Position numbers and translations under genes: made by a program
Source of the DNA: Yeosuana aromativorans
GTDB taxonomy: Bacteria > Bacteroidota > Bacteroidia > Flavobacteriales > Flavobacteriaceae
NCBI RefSeq assembly: GCF_014646655.1
Contig: NZ_BMNR01000001.1
Span: 750,572 to 814,571 of the forward strand
Length of the DNA stretch: 64,000 nt
Direction: 5' to 3'
The notes under the pieces: generated by a model
What the model saw: only the letters and a program-made list of their open reading frames with translations
What the model was told of the DNA's origin: nothing
Database searches by the model: none
Part shown: piece after piece, positions 1 to 9,120 of the stretch
Position numbering within the stretch: position 1 is the stretch's first letter
How the letters are laid out: each line of letters begins with the position of its first letter

Positions 1-79
1 ATACCAGGACAAACCGCAATAATAAAAAAATGTTGAATTCCTTGATTCTTAAGGCAGCATAGGGGTCGTTATTAGCCAT
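1..79 (-). CDS. MFS transporter, N-terminal fragment (runs off window start)
   Basis: An ATG at 77-79 on the minus strand overlaps the last codons of recJ and opens a frame without a stop to the window edge. The 26 visible residues begin MANNDPYAALRIKEFNIFLL and continue into a hydrophobic stretch. This looks like the N-terminus of flavobacterial major facilitator permeases that often follow recJ. Only the cytoplasmic N-tail and the start of the first membrane segment are present, so the substrate cannot be inferred. The overlap implies translational coupling with recJ. The rest of the gene lies left of the window. Confidence 0.65.
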   Translation of the reverse strand, partial: MANNDPYAALRIKEFNIFLLLRFVLV

Positions 80-1781
80 CAATTTCGTTTATATCTTTTA
101 TGTCCCTTAATTTTAATTGCAAACTTACGTTGCCCTGCCATTCGTTTTCATCAATGGAATAGACCGCTTTAAATGGTTTTTTATCAGAAATTATATCATA
201 TTTATCGCCCATACCAAAACCTATGGCTACTAAGCTGTTTGACTGCGGTTGTTTGACCGTTATTCGTAAATGGGTTTTATCCTCTCCAACACATTTACCA
301 TAGCCTGTGTCCTGCAAATGATCCGTCATAAAAACAGGTGTCATGTTTTGGGGTCCAAAAGGGGCAAATTGTTTAAGAATTCTATAAAATTTTGGTGTTA
401 TATCTTTTAAATCAATTTGGGCATCAATCTTAATTTCAGGAACCAATAATGATCTATCAATGGTTTTGGAAACTTCATCTTCAAAAGCTTGCTTAAAGGC
501 TTGATAATTTTCTTCTTTTAGGGTCAATCCAGCCGCATATTTGTGTCCGCCAAACTGTTCAATGTGCTCACTGCAAGCCTCCAAAACATTATAAATATCA
601 AAATCCCTTACAGAACGGGCTGATGCCGCTAGCTTGTTGCCGCTTTTGGTAAATACCAATGTTGGTCTGTAATACGTTTCCGTTAATCTGGAAGCGACTA
701 TCCCTATAACGCCTTTGTGCCAATCTTCTTGATACACAACTGTGGTAAGATTATGTTCCTCTTTATTTTCTATGATTTGATTTAAGGCCTCTTCGGTTAT
801 GCGTTTATCTTCTTCGCGCCTATCCGAATTATAATCATCAATCTCTTTGGCATGCAGCAGCGCTTTTTCATAGTCTGTTTCAACCAACAAAGTTACCGCA
901 TAATTGCCATGTTTCATACGCCCTGCGGCATTGATTCTGGGCGCCACAATAAAAACCACATCGGTTATGGTCAGTTCTGTTTTATGGACTTGCTCTAGTA
1001 TAGCTTTGATACCTGGTCTTGGGTTGCTGTTGATAACCTGCAATCCAAAATAAGCCAGCACCCTGTTTTCACCATTAATAGGAACTATATCGGCGCCAAT
1101 AGCCGTAGCAACCAAATCAAGATACGCAACTAAATCTTCAACTGTTTGTCCATCTTTGGAAGCTAGCGCTTGAATCAGTTTAAACCCAACACCACAGCCG
1201 CATAATTCTTCATAAGGGTAGTTACAATCGTCTTGTTTGGGGTCTAAAACAGCGATTGCATTGGGTACCTCACTACCCGGTCTATGATGGTCACAAATAA
1301 TAAAATCGATGCCTTGTTCTTTTGCATAGGCCACTTTTTCAACAGCCTTTATACCACAATCCAAAGCAATAATAAGCGTGAAGTCATTTTCTAAAGCAAA
1401 ATTGATGCCTTTGAGTGAAATACCATAACCTTCATCATATCTGTTTGGAATATAGGTGTAAACCAGAGGGTATTTGGTTTTTAAGTATGAAGCTATTAAT
1501 GCAACAGAAGTAGTTCCATCTACATCATAATCACCATACACCAAAATATTTTCATGATTGGCAATGGCTTGTTCAATGCGAGCAACGGCCTTGTCCATAT
1601 CTTTCATCAAGAACGGATTGTGTAAATCATTTAAACTCGGCCTAAAAAATTTTTTGGCTTCATCAAACGTTTCAATGCCTCGTTCTAAAAGCAAGGTTGC
1701 CACAACAGGATCTACTTGAAGGGCGTTTTGTAAGGCTTCAATTTTTGATGAATCGGGTTGTTGCTTAAGTGTCCAGCGCAT
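72..1781 (-). CDS. recJ: Single-stranded-DNA-specific exonuclease RecJ
   Basis: This 5'-3' single-strand DNA exonuclease acts in recombinational and mismatch repair. The 569 residues match the usual RecJ length. The DHH phosphoesterase domain fills the N-terminal half: VYGDYDVDGTTS (DxD metal motif), ALDCGIKA, and the signature ICDHHRPGSEVPNAIAVLDP. A DHHA1 part with GHKYAAGLTL follows, then the C-terminal OB-like domain. The ATG at 1781 is preceded by the OsmC gene 22 bases away on the same strand, and the downstream MFS gene overlaps the stop, so the three probably form one operon. All core motifs are intact. Confidence 0.97.
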   Translation of the reverse strand: MRWTLKQQPDSSKIEALQNALQVDPVVATLLLERGIETFDEAKKFFRPSLNDLHNPFLMKDMDKAVARIEQAIANHENILVYGDYDVDGTTSVALIASYLKTKYPLVYTYIPNRYDEGYGISLKGINFALENDFTLIIALDCGIKAVEKVAYAKEQGIDFIICDHHRPGSEVPNAIAVLDPKQDDCNYPYEELCGCGVGFKLIQALASKDGQTVEDLVAYLDLVATAIGADIVPINGENRVLAYFGLQVINSNPRPGIKAILEQVHKTELTITDVVFIVAPRINAAGRMKHGNYAVTLLVETDYEKALLHAKEIDDYNSDRREEDKRITEEALNQIIENKEEHNLTTVVYQEDWHKGVIGIVASRLTETYYRPTLVFTKSGNKLAASARSVRDFDIYNVLEACSEHIEQFGGHKYAAGLTLKEENYQAFKQAFEDEVSKTIDRSLLVPEIKIDAQIDLKDITPKFYRILKQFAPFGPQNMTPVFMTDHLQDTGYGKCVGEDKTHLRITVKQPQSNSLVAIGFGMGDKYDIISDKKPFKAVYSIDENEWQGNVSLQLKLRDIKDINEIDG

Positions 1782-1803
1782 GAAACATGTAGTTTTTAAG
1801 AAC

Positions 1804-2226
1804 TTATTTTTTGTGAAAATAGGTCTCTACTTTTAAATCGGCAAACTGGCGGAACATTTCCATAACACCGCAGTATTTTTCAACTGATAAGTCAACGGCT
1901 TTTTGAAGTTTACTTTCTTTGAGGTCTGACCCAAAAAAATGAAACGCCATGGTTACCTTATCATAATATTTTGGGTGTTCTTCTGTAAGATTGGCATCTA
2001 TTTCAATTTTAAAATCGTCAACTTGTAACTTCATTTTCTTGATGAGCGATGCTACATCCAACCCTGAACAACCCGCTAATGCTGATAACATCAAGGCTTT
2101 GGGGCGATAGCCTTCACCGTTTCCATCGTTTTCTGGTCCGGCATCAATAAACAAATTATGCCCAGATGGATTGGTGCTTTCAAACTTCATGTTGCCCAAC
2201 CAAGTAGTTGTGATATGAATTGCCAT
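1804..2226 (-). CDS. OsmC family protein
   Basis: This 140-residue protein belongs to the OsmC/Ohr superfamily of thiol-dependent peroxide-detoxifying or stress proteins. It begins MAIHITTTWLGNMKFE and carries the family pattern YRPKALMLSALAGCSGLDVA with one of the two usual cysteines. The second is in VEKYCGVMEMF. The open frame extends upstream to 2511, but that extension is antisense to the neighbouring AhpD-like gene and has no OsmC similarity, so the start at 2226 is preferred. It lies just upstream of recJ and is divergent from the AhpD-like gene. Two redox-type genes face each other, which may mean shared control (inference). Confidence 0.9.
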   Translation of the reverse strand: MAIHITTTWLGNMKFESTNPSGHNLFIDAGPENDGNGEGYRPKALMLSALAGCSGLDVASLIKKMKLQVDDFKIEIDANLTEEHPKYYDKVTMAFHFFGSDLKESKLQKAVDLSVEKYCGVMEMFRQFADLKVETYFHKK

Positions 2227-2290
2227 TTCTTTGATTTTTTTGTTACTTGTAAGTTCAAAAATACATATAAATTCACAAAAAAAGCATCCT

Positions 2291-2881
2291 ATGCCATTAG
2301 TTAATCCGCTTTCTGCAGACCACGATTTAGAAACCAAGCGCCTTGCAGAATTTTTTAATGAAACCTTGGGCTTTTGTCCAAACTCGGTTTTGACCATGCA
2401 ACACAGACCCGCCATAAGTAAGGCCTTTATTAATTTAAACAAAGCGGTGATGGCCAATGAAGGCAAGGTAACTTCAGCCTTAAAACGCATGATTGCCTGG
2501 GTAAGCAGCAATGCTTCTGGATGCCGGTATTGTCAGGCACATGCCATACGAGCGGCCGAACGTTATGGTGCTGAACAAGAACAGTTAGATAACATTTGGG
2601 AGTACAGAACGCACCCTGCTTTTAACGAAGCCGAACGCGCTGCACTGGACTTTAGTTTGGCCGCATCACAAATACCCAACGCTGTGGATGAGTCTATTAA
2701 AAAAAGATTATATGAGTATTGGGATGAAGGAGACATTGTTGAAATGCTAGGCGTTATTTCATTATTTGGTTATTTAAACCGATGGAACGATAGCATGGGA
2801 ACGTCTATTGAAGAAGGCGCTGTTGAAAGTGGCACCAAATACTTGGGAAAGCATGGTTGGAACAAAGGGAAGCATATTTAA
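2291..2881 (+). CDS. Carboxymuconolactone decarboxylase / AhpD-like family protein
   Basis: The 196-residue product resembles peroxidase-related members of the AhpD/CMD superfamily. The redox motif is CRYCQAH (CxxCxxH), preceded by a helix IAWVSSNASG, as in AhpD, where the two cysteines reduce peroxides or disulfides. The ATG at 2291 is chosen over an upstream start at 2231, because the extra residues would run through the divergent promoter region and look non-coding. It is divergent from the OsmC gene with a 64-base gap. The physiological substrate is unknown. A lipoprotein gene follows after 12 bases and may be cotranscribed. Confidence 0.88.
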   Translation: MPLVNPLSADHDLETKRLAEFFNETLGFCPNSVLTMQHRPAISKAFINLNKAVMANEGKVTSALKRMIAWVSSNASGCRYCQAHAIRAAERYGAEQEQLDNIWEYRTHPAFNEAERAALDFSLAASQIPNAVDESIKKRLYEYWDEGDIVEMLGVISLFGYLNRWNDSMGTSIEEGAVESGTKYLGKHGWNKGKHI

Positions 2882-2893
2882 ACTCAAACTATT

Positions 2894-3676
2894 ATGAAAT
2901 CTATTTTAAAAATACCATCTGTAGCCCTCCTCTTTCTTGCGCTCATCTTTCTAATAAGTTGTAAAGAAGAAAAGAAATCGTCTGGTTTTACTCTAATAGA
3001 AAGGAATTCATATTTTATGGACTCTTATAACGGTATCATTGTTTATCGTGATAATGAAACCAAAAAACCAATGGATGGCTACTTTATTGTTGGTAATAAA
3101 TACTCTAAATGGGAAGAATTTAATTTAAAAAATGGTGTTTTGAATGGTGATGATATTGTGTTCCGTGATAATGGAGAAATGTATACCCATTCAACCTATG
3201 TAAGAGGGAAACTTCATGGTGAAGAAAAAAAATATTATCCATCTGGAAAGCTTCAAAGTGTTGACACCTACAATAACGGCATTCAATATGGAAAAAGTAA
3301 AGACTATTATGAAAGCGGCCAATTAAGAACAGAATCAAAAATTGAAAATGAAACAGTCGTTGAGTCTATAACGTATGATATTATTGGAAATATAATTTCA
3401 CAAATGTTTATAGATGACGGCAGAAAGATAACACAGTACATTAAAAATGGGAAACTGTTTTCTGAAGATATATCATCAACCTATGATAATTTTGAGGCCA
3501 AGAAATTTTATAATAGGGATGGCAGTTTAAAAATTTATCTACAAATGCTGGATGATCAAGATGATAACCATTTTTTGATAGAACTTGATGAAAATGGCGA
3601 TGAAATAAAACGAATTGATGTTAAAGCAAACCCTCAAGAGTTTTTAAAATACAGGCAGTATTTTGTAGATATGTGA
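2894..3676 (+). CDS. Lipoprotein with MORN_2-type repeats
   Basis: This 260-residue protein starts with a lipoprotein signal peptide ending LIFLISC, followed by KEEKK. The middle (about residues 80-160) has short repeats of the form NGxxxGxxxxYYxSGxL, for example YVRGKLHGEEKKYYPSGKLQ and NNGIQYGKSKDYYESGQL. These are MORN_2 repeats, the type found in the widespread Bacteroidota YwqK-like family. No enzymatic motif is visible and the function is unknown. Some relatives are annotated as antitoxins, but no toxin partner is adjacent, so that label is not adopted. The gene ends four bases before the convergent glycosylase gene. Confidence 0.8.
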   Translation: MKSILKIPSVALLFLALIFLISCKEEKKSSGFTLIERNSYFMDSYNGIIVYRDNETKKPMDGYFIVGNKYSKWEEFNLKNGVLNGDDIVFRDNGEMYTHSTYVRGKLHGEEKKYYPSGKLQSVDTYNNGIQYGKSKDYYESGQLRTESKIENETVVESITYDIIGNIISQMFIDDGRKITQYIKNGKLFSEDISSTYDNFEAKKFYNRDGSLKIYLQMLDDQDDNHFLIELDENGDEIKRIDVKANPQEFLKYRQYFVDM

Positions 3677-3680
3677 TTTT

Positions 3681-4250
3681 TTATAATAACTCTCCAACTC
3701 TATTTCTTAACTCTGGTAGCACCTCAACTTCAAACCACGGGTTTTTGGTTAACCAAAATCGATTTCTTGGTGATGGGTGTGGTAATGGTAAATATTTAGG
3801 TAAATAAGCTTGGTAGTTTTTAACGGTTTCGGTTAATGTTTTCATGGCCTCTTTTCCCAAATAATAATTTTGTGCATACATACCAATTAAAATAACCAAC
3901 TCAATATTCGGCATTTTTTCAAGTAACACATTATGCCATTGCGTAGCACATTCTGGTCGTGGTGGTAAATCGCCCGTTTTTCCTTTTCCAGGATAACAAA
4001 AACCCATAGGAACTATTGCAAACTTAGTTTCATCATAAAAAACATCCTCAGAAACATTTAACCAGCTTCGAAGCTGTTTTCCACTTGCGTCATCCCAAGG
4101 AATACCAGACGCATGCACTTTAGTTCCTGGAGCTTGACCAATGATTACAATTTTAGCATCTGGATGAGCCGTAACAATTGGTCTTGCTCCAAAAGGTAAG
4201 TATTTCTCACAGATTGTGCATTGCTTTATGTTATGCAATACATCTTTCAT
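3681..4250 (-). CDS. Uracil-DNA glycosylase family protein
   Basis: This 189-residue protein belongs to the uracil-DNA glycosylase superfamily, which excises damaged bases from DNA. Motif 1 is GQAPGTKVHASGIPWDD, and a late motif HPSPRNRFW corresponds to the catalytic or DNA-intercalation loop with His. An N-terminal CTICEKYLPFGARP resembles cysteines of the FeS-type families, but only two of the usual cysteines are clear, so subfamily assignment is open. The ATG at 4250 sits one base after the rsmI stop and is preferred to a longer start at 4277 inside rsmI. It is the third gene of the 245-aa gene / rsmI / glycosylase operon. Confidence 0.85.
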   Translation of the reverse strand: MKDVLHNIKQCTICEKYLPFGARPIVTAHPDAKIVIIGQAPGTKVHASGIPWDDASGKQLRSWLNVSEDVFYDETKFAIVPMGFCYPGKGKTGDLPPRPECATQWHNVLLEKMPNIELVILIGMYAQNYYLGKEAMKTLTETVKNYQAYLPKYLPLPHPSPRNRFWLTKNPWFEVEVLPELRNRVGELL

Positions 4251-4251
4251 T

Positions 4252-4926
4252 TTACTGTTTTTTTCCTCCAACCACAATCACAATTTCGCCTTTAGGTGGT
4301 TTGTTGGTGTAATGCTCTAAAACTTCTTTGGCCGTTCCGCGAATGGTTTCTTCATAGAGTTTGGTCAGCTCTCTGGACACAGAAACGGGTCTGTCTTCTC
4401 CAAAATACTCACAAAAATGGGTTAACGTTTTAATCAATTTATGTGGTGATTCATAGAAAATAATGGTTCTGGTTTCTTCAGCCAGTAGCAATAATCGTGT
4501 TTGGCGACCTTTTTTAACGGGCAAGAATCCTTCAAATACAAACTTATCATTGGGCAAACCAGAATTTACCAAAGCTGGTACAAAGGCCGTTGCTCCTGGT
4601 AAACAATCCACTTCAATACCATGTTCAATACAAGCACGCACCAATAAAAATCCAGGGTCTGAAATGGCTGGTGTTCCGGCATCGCTAATTAATGCCACAC
4701 TTGTACCGCTCTGAATTTTTTGAATGAGATTTCCAACGGTTTTATGTTCATTATGCATATGATGGGATTGCATGTGGGTGGTAATCTCAAAGTGCTTTAA
4801 CAATTTCCCTGAGGTACGGGTGTCTTCAGCAAGGATTAAATCCACGTCCTTTAAAACGGCAATGGCCCTAAAGGTCATATCGTTTAAATTCCCAATAGGT
4901 GTAGGAACAATATAAAGTTTGCTCAT
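4252..4926 (-). CDS. rsmI: 16S rRNA (cytidine1402-2'-O)-methyltransferase RsmI
   Basis: RsmI methylates the 2'-O of C1402 in the ribosomal decoding centre, using S-adenosylmethionine. The tetrapyrrole-methylase fold is clear: LYIVPTPIGNLNDMTFRA at the N-terminus, ILAEDTRTSGKLL, the GxxVALISDAGTPAISDPG core, and CLPGATAFVPALVNSGL. The 224 residues are shorter than the E. coli protein (about 286) because the C-terminal extension is missing, which is usual in Bacteroidota. The start overlaps the previous stop by four bases (ATGA), which indicates coupling. Confidence 0.95.
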   Translation of the reverse strand: MSKLYIVPTPIGNLNDMTFRAIAVLKDVDLILAEDTRTSGKLLKHFEITTHMQSHHMHNEHKTVGNLIQKIQSGTSVALISDAGTPAISDPGFLLVRACIEHGIEVDCLPGATAFVPALVNSGLPNDKFVFEGFLPVKKGRQTRLLLLAEETRTIIFYESPHKLIKTLTHFCEYFGEDRPVSVSRELTKLYEETIRGTAKEVLEHYTNKPPKGEIVIVVGGKKQ

Positions 4927-5660
4927 GAATTAAATTTGCTTTCAATGATTTCCATGAAGCGCTCTTCAACCTCTTCTTTTCCAATCCAATTGTTGTAGTC
5001 TGGTTTCACTATTTTTTGGATGAGCTTGCTGGCCTCAATAAAACTACTGGATGTGTTTATCTGGGAAATAACGCGTTCGTAATCTTCAGTTCTACCATCA
5101 AACAAATGCTTAATAAACGCTAACTTATCATTTAATCCAATATTTAAAGTGTTGGCTTTAAACTTATCGTTGAGTGATTTTTGCTTGTTTGACTCTACTT
5201 TGCTGGCACCAACAACAGGCTCAAAATCAGGCAAGTTTTCAAAACCAGCCGTTAAATCTTCCAAATGCTCACTGCGACTGCTTTTCTGCGTATTGGCAAT
5301 ATGCGTAAAGGTATCTTCTTCTTTGGGCATGTGCTCAACCATGTCCCTGATGGTTTTCATACCCGGTTCCATAATGGTATCGTCTTCAACCTCATCAAGA
5401 TTGATATAGATTTTATCTTCAACTTCTATGGTATCACTTAACGTGTTATTAAAAGCATTATCCAGCATGCCAAAAAATGACGAATCATTTCCAATGGACG
5501 GAAAGTCTTCTTCCTGATTTTCATGGGCAAATTTTAGCACCGATAATTTTTCAAAAAGAACGGATACTTCAGCATGCATTTTTATAACATCTTCCTTGCC
5601 TTTTAATTGAAGAATTCTGTGGGCTATACTCATCAATTCACTTTCCAGCTTCTTCTTCAT
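4923..5660 (-). CDS. Conserved hypothetical protein upstream of rsmI
   Basis: The 245 residues begin MKKKLESELMSIAHRILQLKGKEDV... There is no signal peptide or membrane segment. The N-terminal third looks helical, the centre (about 80-160) is acidic and low-complexity, and the C-terminal part (about 165-245) is a second helical unit with NDKLAFIKHLFDGRTEDYERVI and NWIGKEEVEERFMEI. I do not recognise a catalytic motif. The protein resembles the uncharacterised cytoplasmic family found beside rsmI or tdk in flavobacteria. It is the first gene of the rsmI operon and is divergent from tdk across 106 bases. Confidence 0.8.
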   Translation of the reverse strand: MKKKLESELMSIAHRILQLKGKEDVIKMHAEVSVLFEKLSVLKFAHENQEEDFPSIGNDSSFFGMLDNAFNNTLSDTIEVEDKIYINLDEVEDDTIMEPGMKTIRDMVEHMPKEEDTFTHIANTQKSSRSEHLEDLTAGFENLPDFEPVVGASKVESNKQKSLNDKFKANTLNIGLNDKLAFIKHLFDGRTEDYERVISQINTSSSFIEASKLIQKIVKPDYNNWIGKEEVEERFMEIIESKFNS

Positions 5661-5766
5661 TTTTTTTAATTTTTAGAATTATAGTTATTGGGCTTTTATT
5701 TTTAATAAATTTACGCCACCTTTATACAAACGAATAATCGATTTGTTTTAGTGTTAAAATTACAAA

Positions 5767-6414
5767 ATGTTTCTCGAAAATACCGTAAATCATAAAGAAC
5801 AATTTGGATGGATTGAAGTCATCTGTGGCTCTATGTTTTCAGGAAAAACTGAAGAACTGATACGCAGGCTTAAGCGTGCCCAGTTTGCCAGGCAAAAAGT
5901 AGAGATTTTTAAGCCTACCATTGATGTGCGCTATGATGAAAATATGGTGGTCTCACATGACGCCAATGAAATTCGTTCAACACCTGTTCCAGCAGCTGCT
6001 AATATTCCTATTTTGGCAGATGGTTGTGATGTGGTTGGTATTGATGAAGCCCAGTTTTTTGATGATGAAATTGTACGGGTTTGTAACGACTTAGCCAATA
6101 AAGGCGTCCGTGTAATTGTAGCAGGTTTGGATATGGATTTTAAAGGAAACCCTTTTGGCCCCATGCCACATTTAATGGCAACGGCCGAATATGTTACCAA
6201 AGTGCATGCTGTGTGTACCAGAACTGGTAATTTGGCACAATACAGTTATAGAAAATCAAAAAATGACAACTTGGTTCTTTTAGGTGAAGTTGATGAGTAC
6301 GAACCATTGAGCAGAGCGGCTTATTACAAGGCCATGATGCGGGATAAAGTGAGAAACATGAAAGTCAACGACCCTGAAGAAGTCATTTCAAAACCTAAAA
6401 ATACGGATGCCTAA
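5767..6414 (+). CDS. tdk: Thymidine kinase
   Basis: This type II thymidine kinase phosphorylates thymidine to dTMP in nucleotide salvage. It is 215 residues long. The P-loop is [19 protein letters not shown] near residue 20, the Walker B-like element is [10 protein letters not shown], and the lasso/zinc region contains [14 protein letters not shown]. Only one Cys of the classical zinc quartet is obvious here, as in other Bacteroidota homologues. The 3' end overlaps alr by eight bases, so the two are translationally coupled. Confidence 0.95.
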   Translation: MFLENTVNHKEQFGWIEVICGSMFSGKTEELIRRLKRAQFARQKVEIFKPTIDVRYDENMVVSHDANEIRSTPVPAAANIPILADGCDVVGIDEAQFFDDEIVRVCNDLANKGVRVIVAGLDMDFKGNPFGPMPHLMATAEYVTKVHAVCTRTGNLAQYSYRKSKNDNLVLLGEVDEYEPLSRAAYYKAMMRDKVRNMKVNDPEEVISKPKNTDA

Positions 6415-7513
6415 AGCTCAAGAAACCATCCTTGAAATTGATTTAAAAGCACTTAAACATAATTTTGAGTATCTAAAATCACAAACCAAACCAGGTACTA
6501 AATTGTTAGCCGTTGTCAAGGCTTTTGCGTACGGCAGTGATGCCAATGAAATTGCCAACTATCTACAAGAACTTGGTGTTGATTATTTTGCGGTTGCCTA
6601 CATACATGAAGGTATAGCGTTACGACAAGCTGGTATTACCAAACCTATTTTGGTGCTACATCCACAGGCGGTTAATTTTAAACTATTGATAGACCATTGT
6701 CTGGAACCCAGTATTTACAGTACCAAGATTTTAAATGAGTTTATTGAAATAGCCACAAAAGAAAAGCAAACGCACTACCCGGTTCATATTAAGTTCAACA
6801 CGGGTTTAAACCGGCTTGGGTTTGCTGAAAACAACGTTGATTACTTGATTTCTAAATTAAAAGAAACAACGTCAATAAAAGTAGCGTCAATCTTTTCACA
6901 TTTAGCTGCCAGTGAAGATTTAACCGAAAAAGCATTTACTTTAAACCAAATACAATCGTTTAAAAACATTTCAGAAGACTTCATCCCAATGTTAGGATAT
7001 AAACCCATCCTGCATATATGCAATACATCGGGTATATTAAATTATCCCGAAGCTCATTTTGATATGATACGTACCGGCATTGGTTTGTATGGTTTTGGAA
7101 ATTCAGAAAAAGAAAACAAACACTTTAAACCCATCGCAACTCTAAAAACCATTATTTCACAAATTCATACCATTGAAAAAGGTCAGTCTATCGGCTACAA
7201 CAGAGCCTACAAAAGTGATGCTCAAATGAAAACGGCCACACTCCCAATTGGTCATGCTGATGGCATAGGCAGACAATATGGCAAAGGAAAAGGGTTTGTA
7301 ACCATTCATGGGCAACGGGCACCAATTATTGGCAATGTTTGTATGGACATGATTATGGTTAACATTACCAATATTGATTGCAAAGAAGGGGATGAGGTCA
7401 TTGTCTTTGGTCCAGATTCTACTGCTGAACAGTTGGCAGAACAAGTCCATACCATTTCTTACGAACTCATAACAGCTATTTCACAACGCGTTAAACGGGT
7501 CTTTTTAAAATAA
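6407..7513 (+). CDS. alr: Alanine racemase
   Basis: This PLP enzyme interconverts L- and D-alanine for peptidoglycan synthesis. The 368 residues match the family. The PLP-lysine motif is [19 protein letters not shown] with Lys38. The catalytic-tyrosine motif of the second active-site face is GYNRAY. The conserved [12 protein letters not shown] and GDEVIVFG of the C-terminal beta domain are present. Flavobacterial alr is often fused or adjacent to murF; here it stands alone behind tdk with an 8-base overlap. The chosen ATG aligns with family N-termini. Confidence 0.95.
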   Translation: MPKAQETILEIDLKALKHNFEYLKSQTKPGTKLLAVVKAFAYGSDANEIANYLQELGVDYFAVAYIHEGIALRQAGITKPILVLHPQAVNFKLLIDHCLEPSIYSTKILNEFIEIATKEKQTHYPVHIKFNTGLNRLGFAENNVDYLISKLKETTSIKVASIFSHLAASEDLTEKAFTLNQIQSFKNISEDFIPMLGYKPILHICNTSGILNYPEAHFDMIRTGIGLYGFGNSEKENKHFKPIATLKTIISQIHTIEKGQSIGYNRAYKSDAQMKTATLPIGHADGIGRQYGKGKGFVTIHGQRAPIIGNVCMDMIMVNITNIDCKEGDEVIVFGPDSTAEQLAEQVHTISYELITAISQRVKRVFLK

Positions 7514-7576
7514 AAAATCCATTTCATTACAAATTTTTAACTATTTTAGATTTCACTAACTAAAAATTTAATAAAC

Positions 7577-7978
7577 ATGTTAAAAGAATTTAAAGACTTT
7601 GCAATGAAAGGCAACCTTGTAGACATTGCGGTTGCTTTTGTTATGGGTGCTGCCTTTAATAAGGTAGTTACTTCTTTCACAGGAGGTATTGTTTCTCCAT
7701 TGGTTGGATTGATTTTCAAATCGGATTTTAATGATTTAAAGTATGTCATAACACCGGGCACTCTAGATGATGCTGGAAATATGACAGGAGAAATTGCTGT
7801 TCTTTATGGTAGCTTTATAACCAGCCTAATAGATTTTATAATCGTTGCATTTGTCATGTTTATGCTAATAAAAGGCATTAGTAAAATGAAGAAAAAAGAA
7901 GAAGCTGCGCCAGCAGCTCCTGCAGGGCCATCTGATAATGATTTATTAAAAGAAATAAGAGATTTGCTTAAAAAATAA
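7577..7978 (+). CDS. mscL: Large-conductance mechanosensitive channel MscL
   Basis: This homopentameric inner-membrane channel opens under membrane tension during osmotic downshock. It is 133 residues long. The N-terminal amphipathic helix (MLKEFKDFAMKGNLVD) leads into TM1 (IAVAFVMGAAFNKVVTSF). The periplasmic loop includes GILYG-like AVLYGSFITS, TM2 is LIDFIIVAFVMFMLIKGI, and a charged KKKEE linker and cytoplasmic helix end in a Lys-rich tail. It is a single gene followed by a strong terminator hairpin. Confidence 0.95.
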   Translation: MLKEFKDFAMKGNLVDIAVAFVMGAAFNKVVTSFTGGIVSPLVGLIFKSDFNDLKYVITPGTLDDAGNMTGEIAVLYGSFITSLIDFIIVAFVMFMLIKGISKMKKKEEAAPAAPAGPSDNDLLKEIRDLLKK

Positions 7979-8015
7979 CAAAATGTTAAATAAATAACTT
8001 TGTGTTATTTGTTGT

Positions 8016-8053
8016 TAAAAAGACCTCGTTTTTTAAAAATGAGGTCTTTTTTT
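8016..8053 (+). terminator. Rho-independent terminator after mscL
   Basis: AAAAGACCTC at 8017-8026 pairs perfectly with GAGGTCTTTT at 8041-8050, with a 14-base A/T-rich loop and a following T-run. Confidence 0.85.
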
Positions 8054-8077
8054 AATTTATAAAATATAATTAATACC

Positions 8078-8085
8078 TAATTTTG
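8078..8085 (+). promoter_or_regulatory. Candidate -7 box for asd
   Basis: TAATTTTG matches the Bacteroidota -7 consensus TAnnTTTG and lies 27 bases before the asd ATG at 8113. The upstream in-frame start at 8083 would fall inside the box, which supports 8113 as the true start. No -33 TTG is evident. Confidence 0.5.
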
Positions 8086-8112
8086 CCTACTGAATTTTTT
8101 AAAATAAAACAC

Positions 8113-9102
8113 ATGAAAGTAGCTGTTGTTGGTGCAACCGGTATGGTTGGCGAAGTAATGCTAAAAGTACTTGCAGAACGTAATTTTCCAATTACTGAAT
8201 TATTGTTGGTTGCCTCAGAACGTTCTGTAGGTAAAAAAATGACCTATAAAGACAAGGAATATACCGTTATAGGATTGGCAGATGCCGTTGCGGCCAAACC
8301 TGATATTGCTATTTTTTCTGCCGGAGGAAGCACCTCTCTGGAATGGGCTCCCAAATTTGCAGAAGTAGGAACCACAGTTGTTGATAACTCTTCGGCATGG
8401 CGAATGGATCCTACAAAAAAATTAGTTGTTCCAGAAATTAATGCCGACGTACTTACAAAAGAAGATAAAATCATTGCCAATCCAAATTGTTCAACCATTC
8501 AAATGGTTTTGGCCTTGTCACCGCTTCATAAAAAATATAAAATGAAACGTGTTGTGGTTTCAACCTATCAATCTGTTTCTGGTACTGGAGTCAAAGCCGT
8601 TAAACAATTGGAAAATGAAATTGCTGGTATTGAAGGCGAAATGGCCTATCCATATCCTATTGGTAGAAATGCTTTGCCACATTGCGACGTGTTTGAAGAG
8701 AACGGTTACACCAAAGAAGAAATGAAGTTAGCAAGAGAGCCTCAAAAAATATTCAACGACAAGTCGTTTTCAGTAACGGCTACAGCCGTTCGTATTCCGA
8801 CTTCTGGTGGGCATTCAGAATCCGTAAATGTAGAATTTGAAAATGATTTTGAGTTGGCTGAAGTTCGTCAACTGCTTAGCGAAACACCTGGGGTAGTCGT
8901 ACAAGACAATACGGCTACAAACACGTATCCAATGCCAATTTTTGCGCATGATAAAGATGAAGTTTTTGTTGGTAGGTTAAGACGTGATGAAACCCAACCA
9001 AACACCTTGAACATGTGGATTGTAGCTGATAATTTACGAAAAGGTGCTGCTACTAACGCCATTCAAATTGCCGAATATTTGGTAGCAAACAAATTAGTTT
9101 AA
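8113..9102 (+). CDS. asd: Aspartate-semialdehyde dehydrogenase
   Basis: This enzyme reduces aspartyl-4-phosphate to the semialdehyde with NADPH, the branch point to lysine/diaminopimelate, methionine and threonine. The 329-residue protein has an N-terminal Rossmann motif VVGATGMVGEVML, the FSAGGSTS loop, and the active-site Cys126 in ANPNCSTIQMV. The substrate-binding and dimerisation part contains GRNALPHCD and RIPTSGGHSESVNVEF. The start at 8113 is preferred over 8083 for the promoter reason given separately and because family proteins begin MKVAVVGATG. A lipoprotein gene follows after 18 bases. Confidence 0.95.
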   Translation: MKVAVVGATGMVGEVMLKVLAERNFPITELLLVASERSVGKKMTYKDKEYTVIGLADAVAAKPDIAIFSAGGSTSLEWAPKFAEVGTTVVDNSSAWRMDPTKKLVVPEINADVLTKEDKIIANPNCSTIQMVLALSPLHKKYKMKRVVVSTYQSVSGTGVKAVKQLENEIAGIEGEMAYPYPIGRNALPHCDVFEENGYTKEEMKLAREPQKIFNDKSFSVTATAVRIPTSGGHSESVNVEFENDFELAEVRQLLSETPGVVVQDNTATNTYPMPIFAHDKDEVFVGRLRRDETQPNTLNMWIVADNLRKGAATNAIQIAEYLVANKLV

Positions 9103-9120
9103 AATAGTAAACAACAACAA

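Noticed and set aside
2227-2511. N-terminal extension of the OsmC frame
   Set aside because: It is antisense to the AhpD-like gene and not similar to any OsmC N-terminus; the ATG at 2226 fits the family.
2894-3676. MORN_2 lipoprotein as an antitoxin
   Set aside because: The YwqK antitoxin label comes from distant homologues, and no toxin gene is adjacent.
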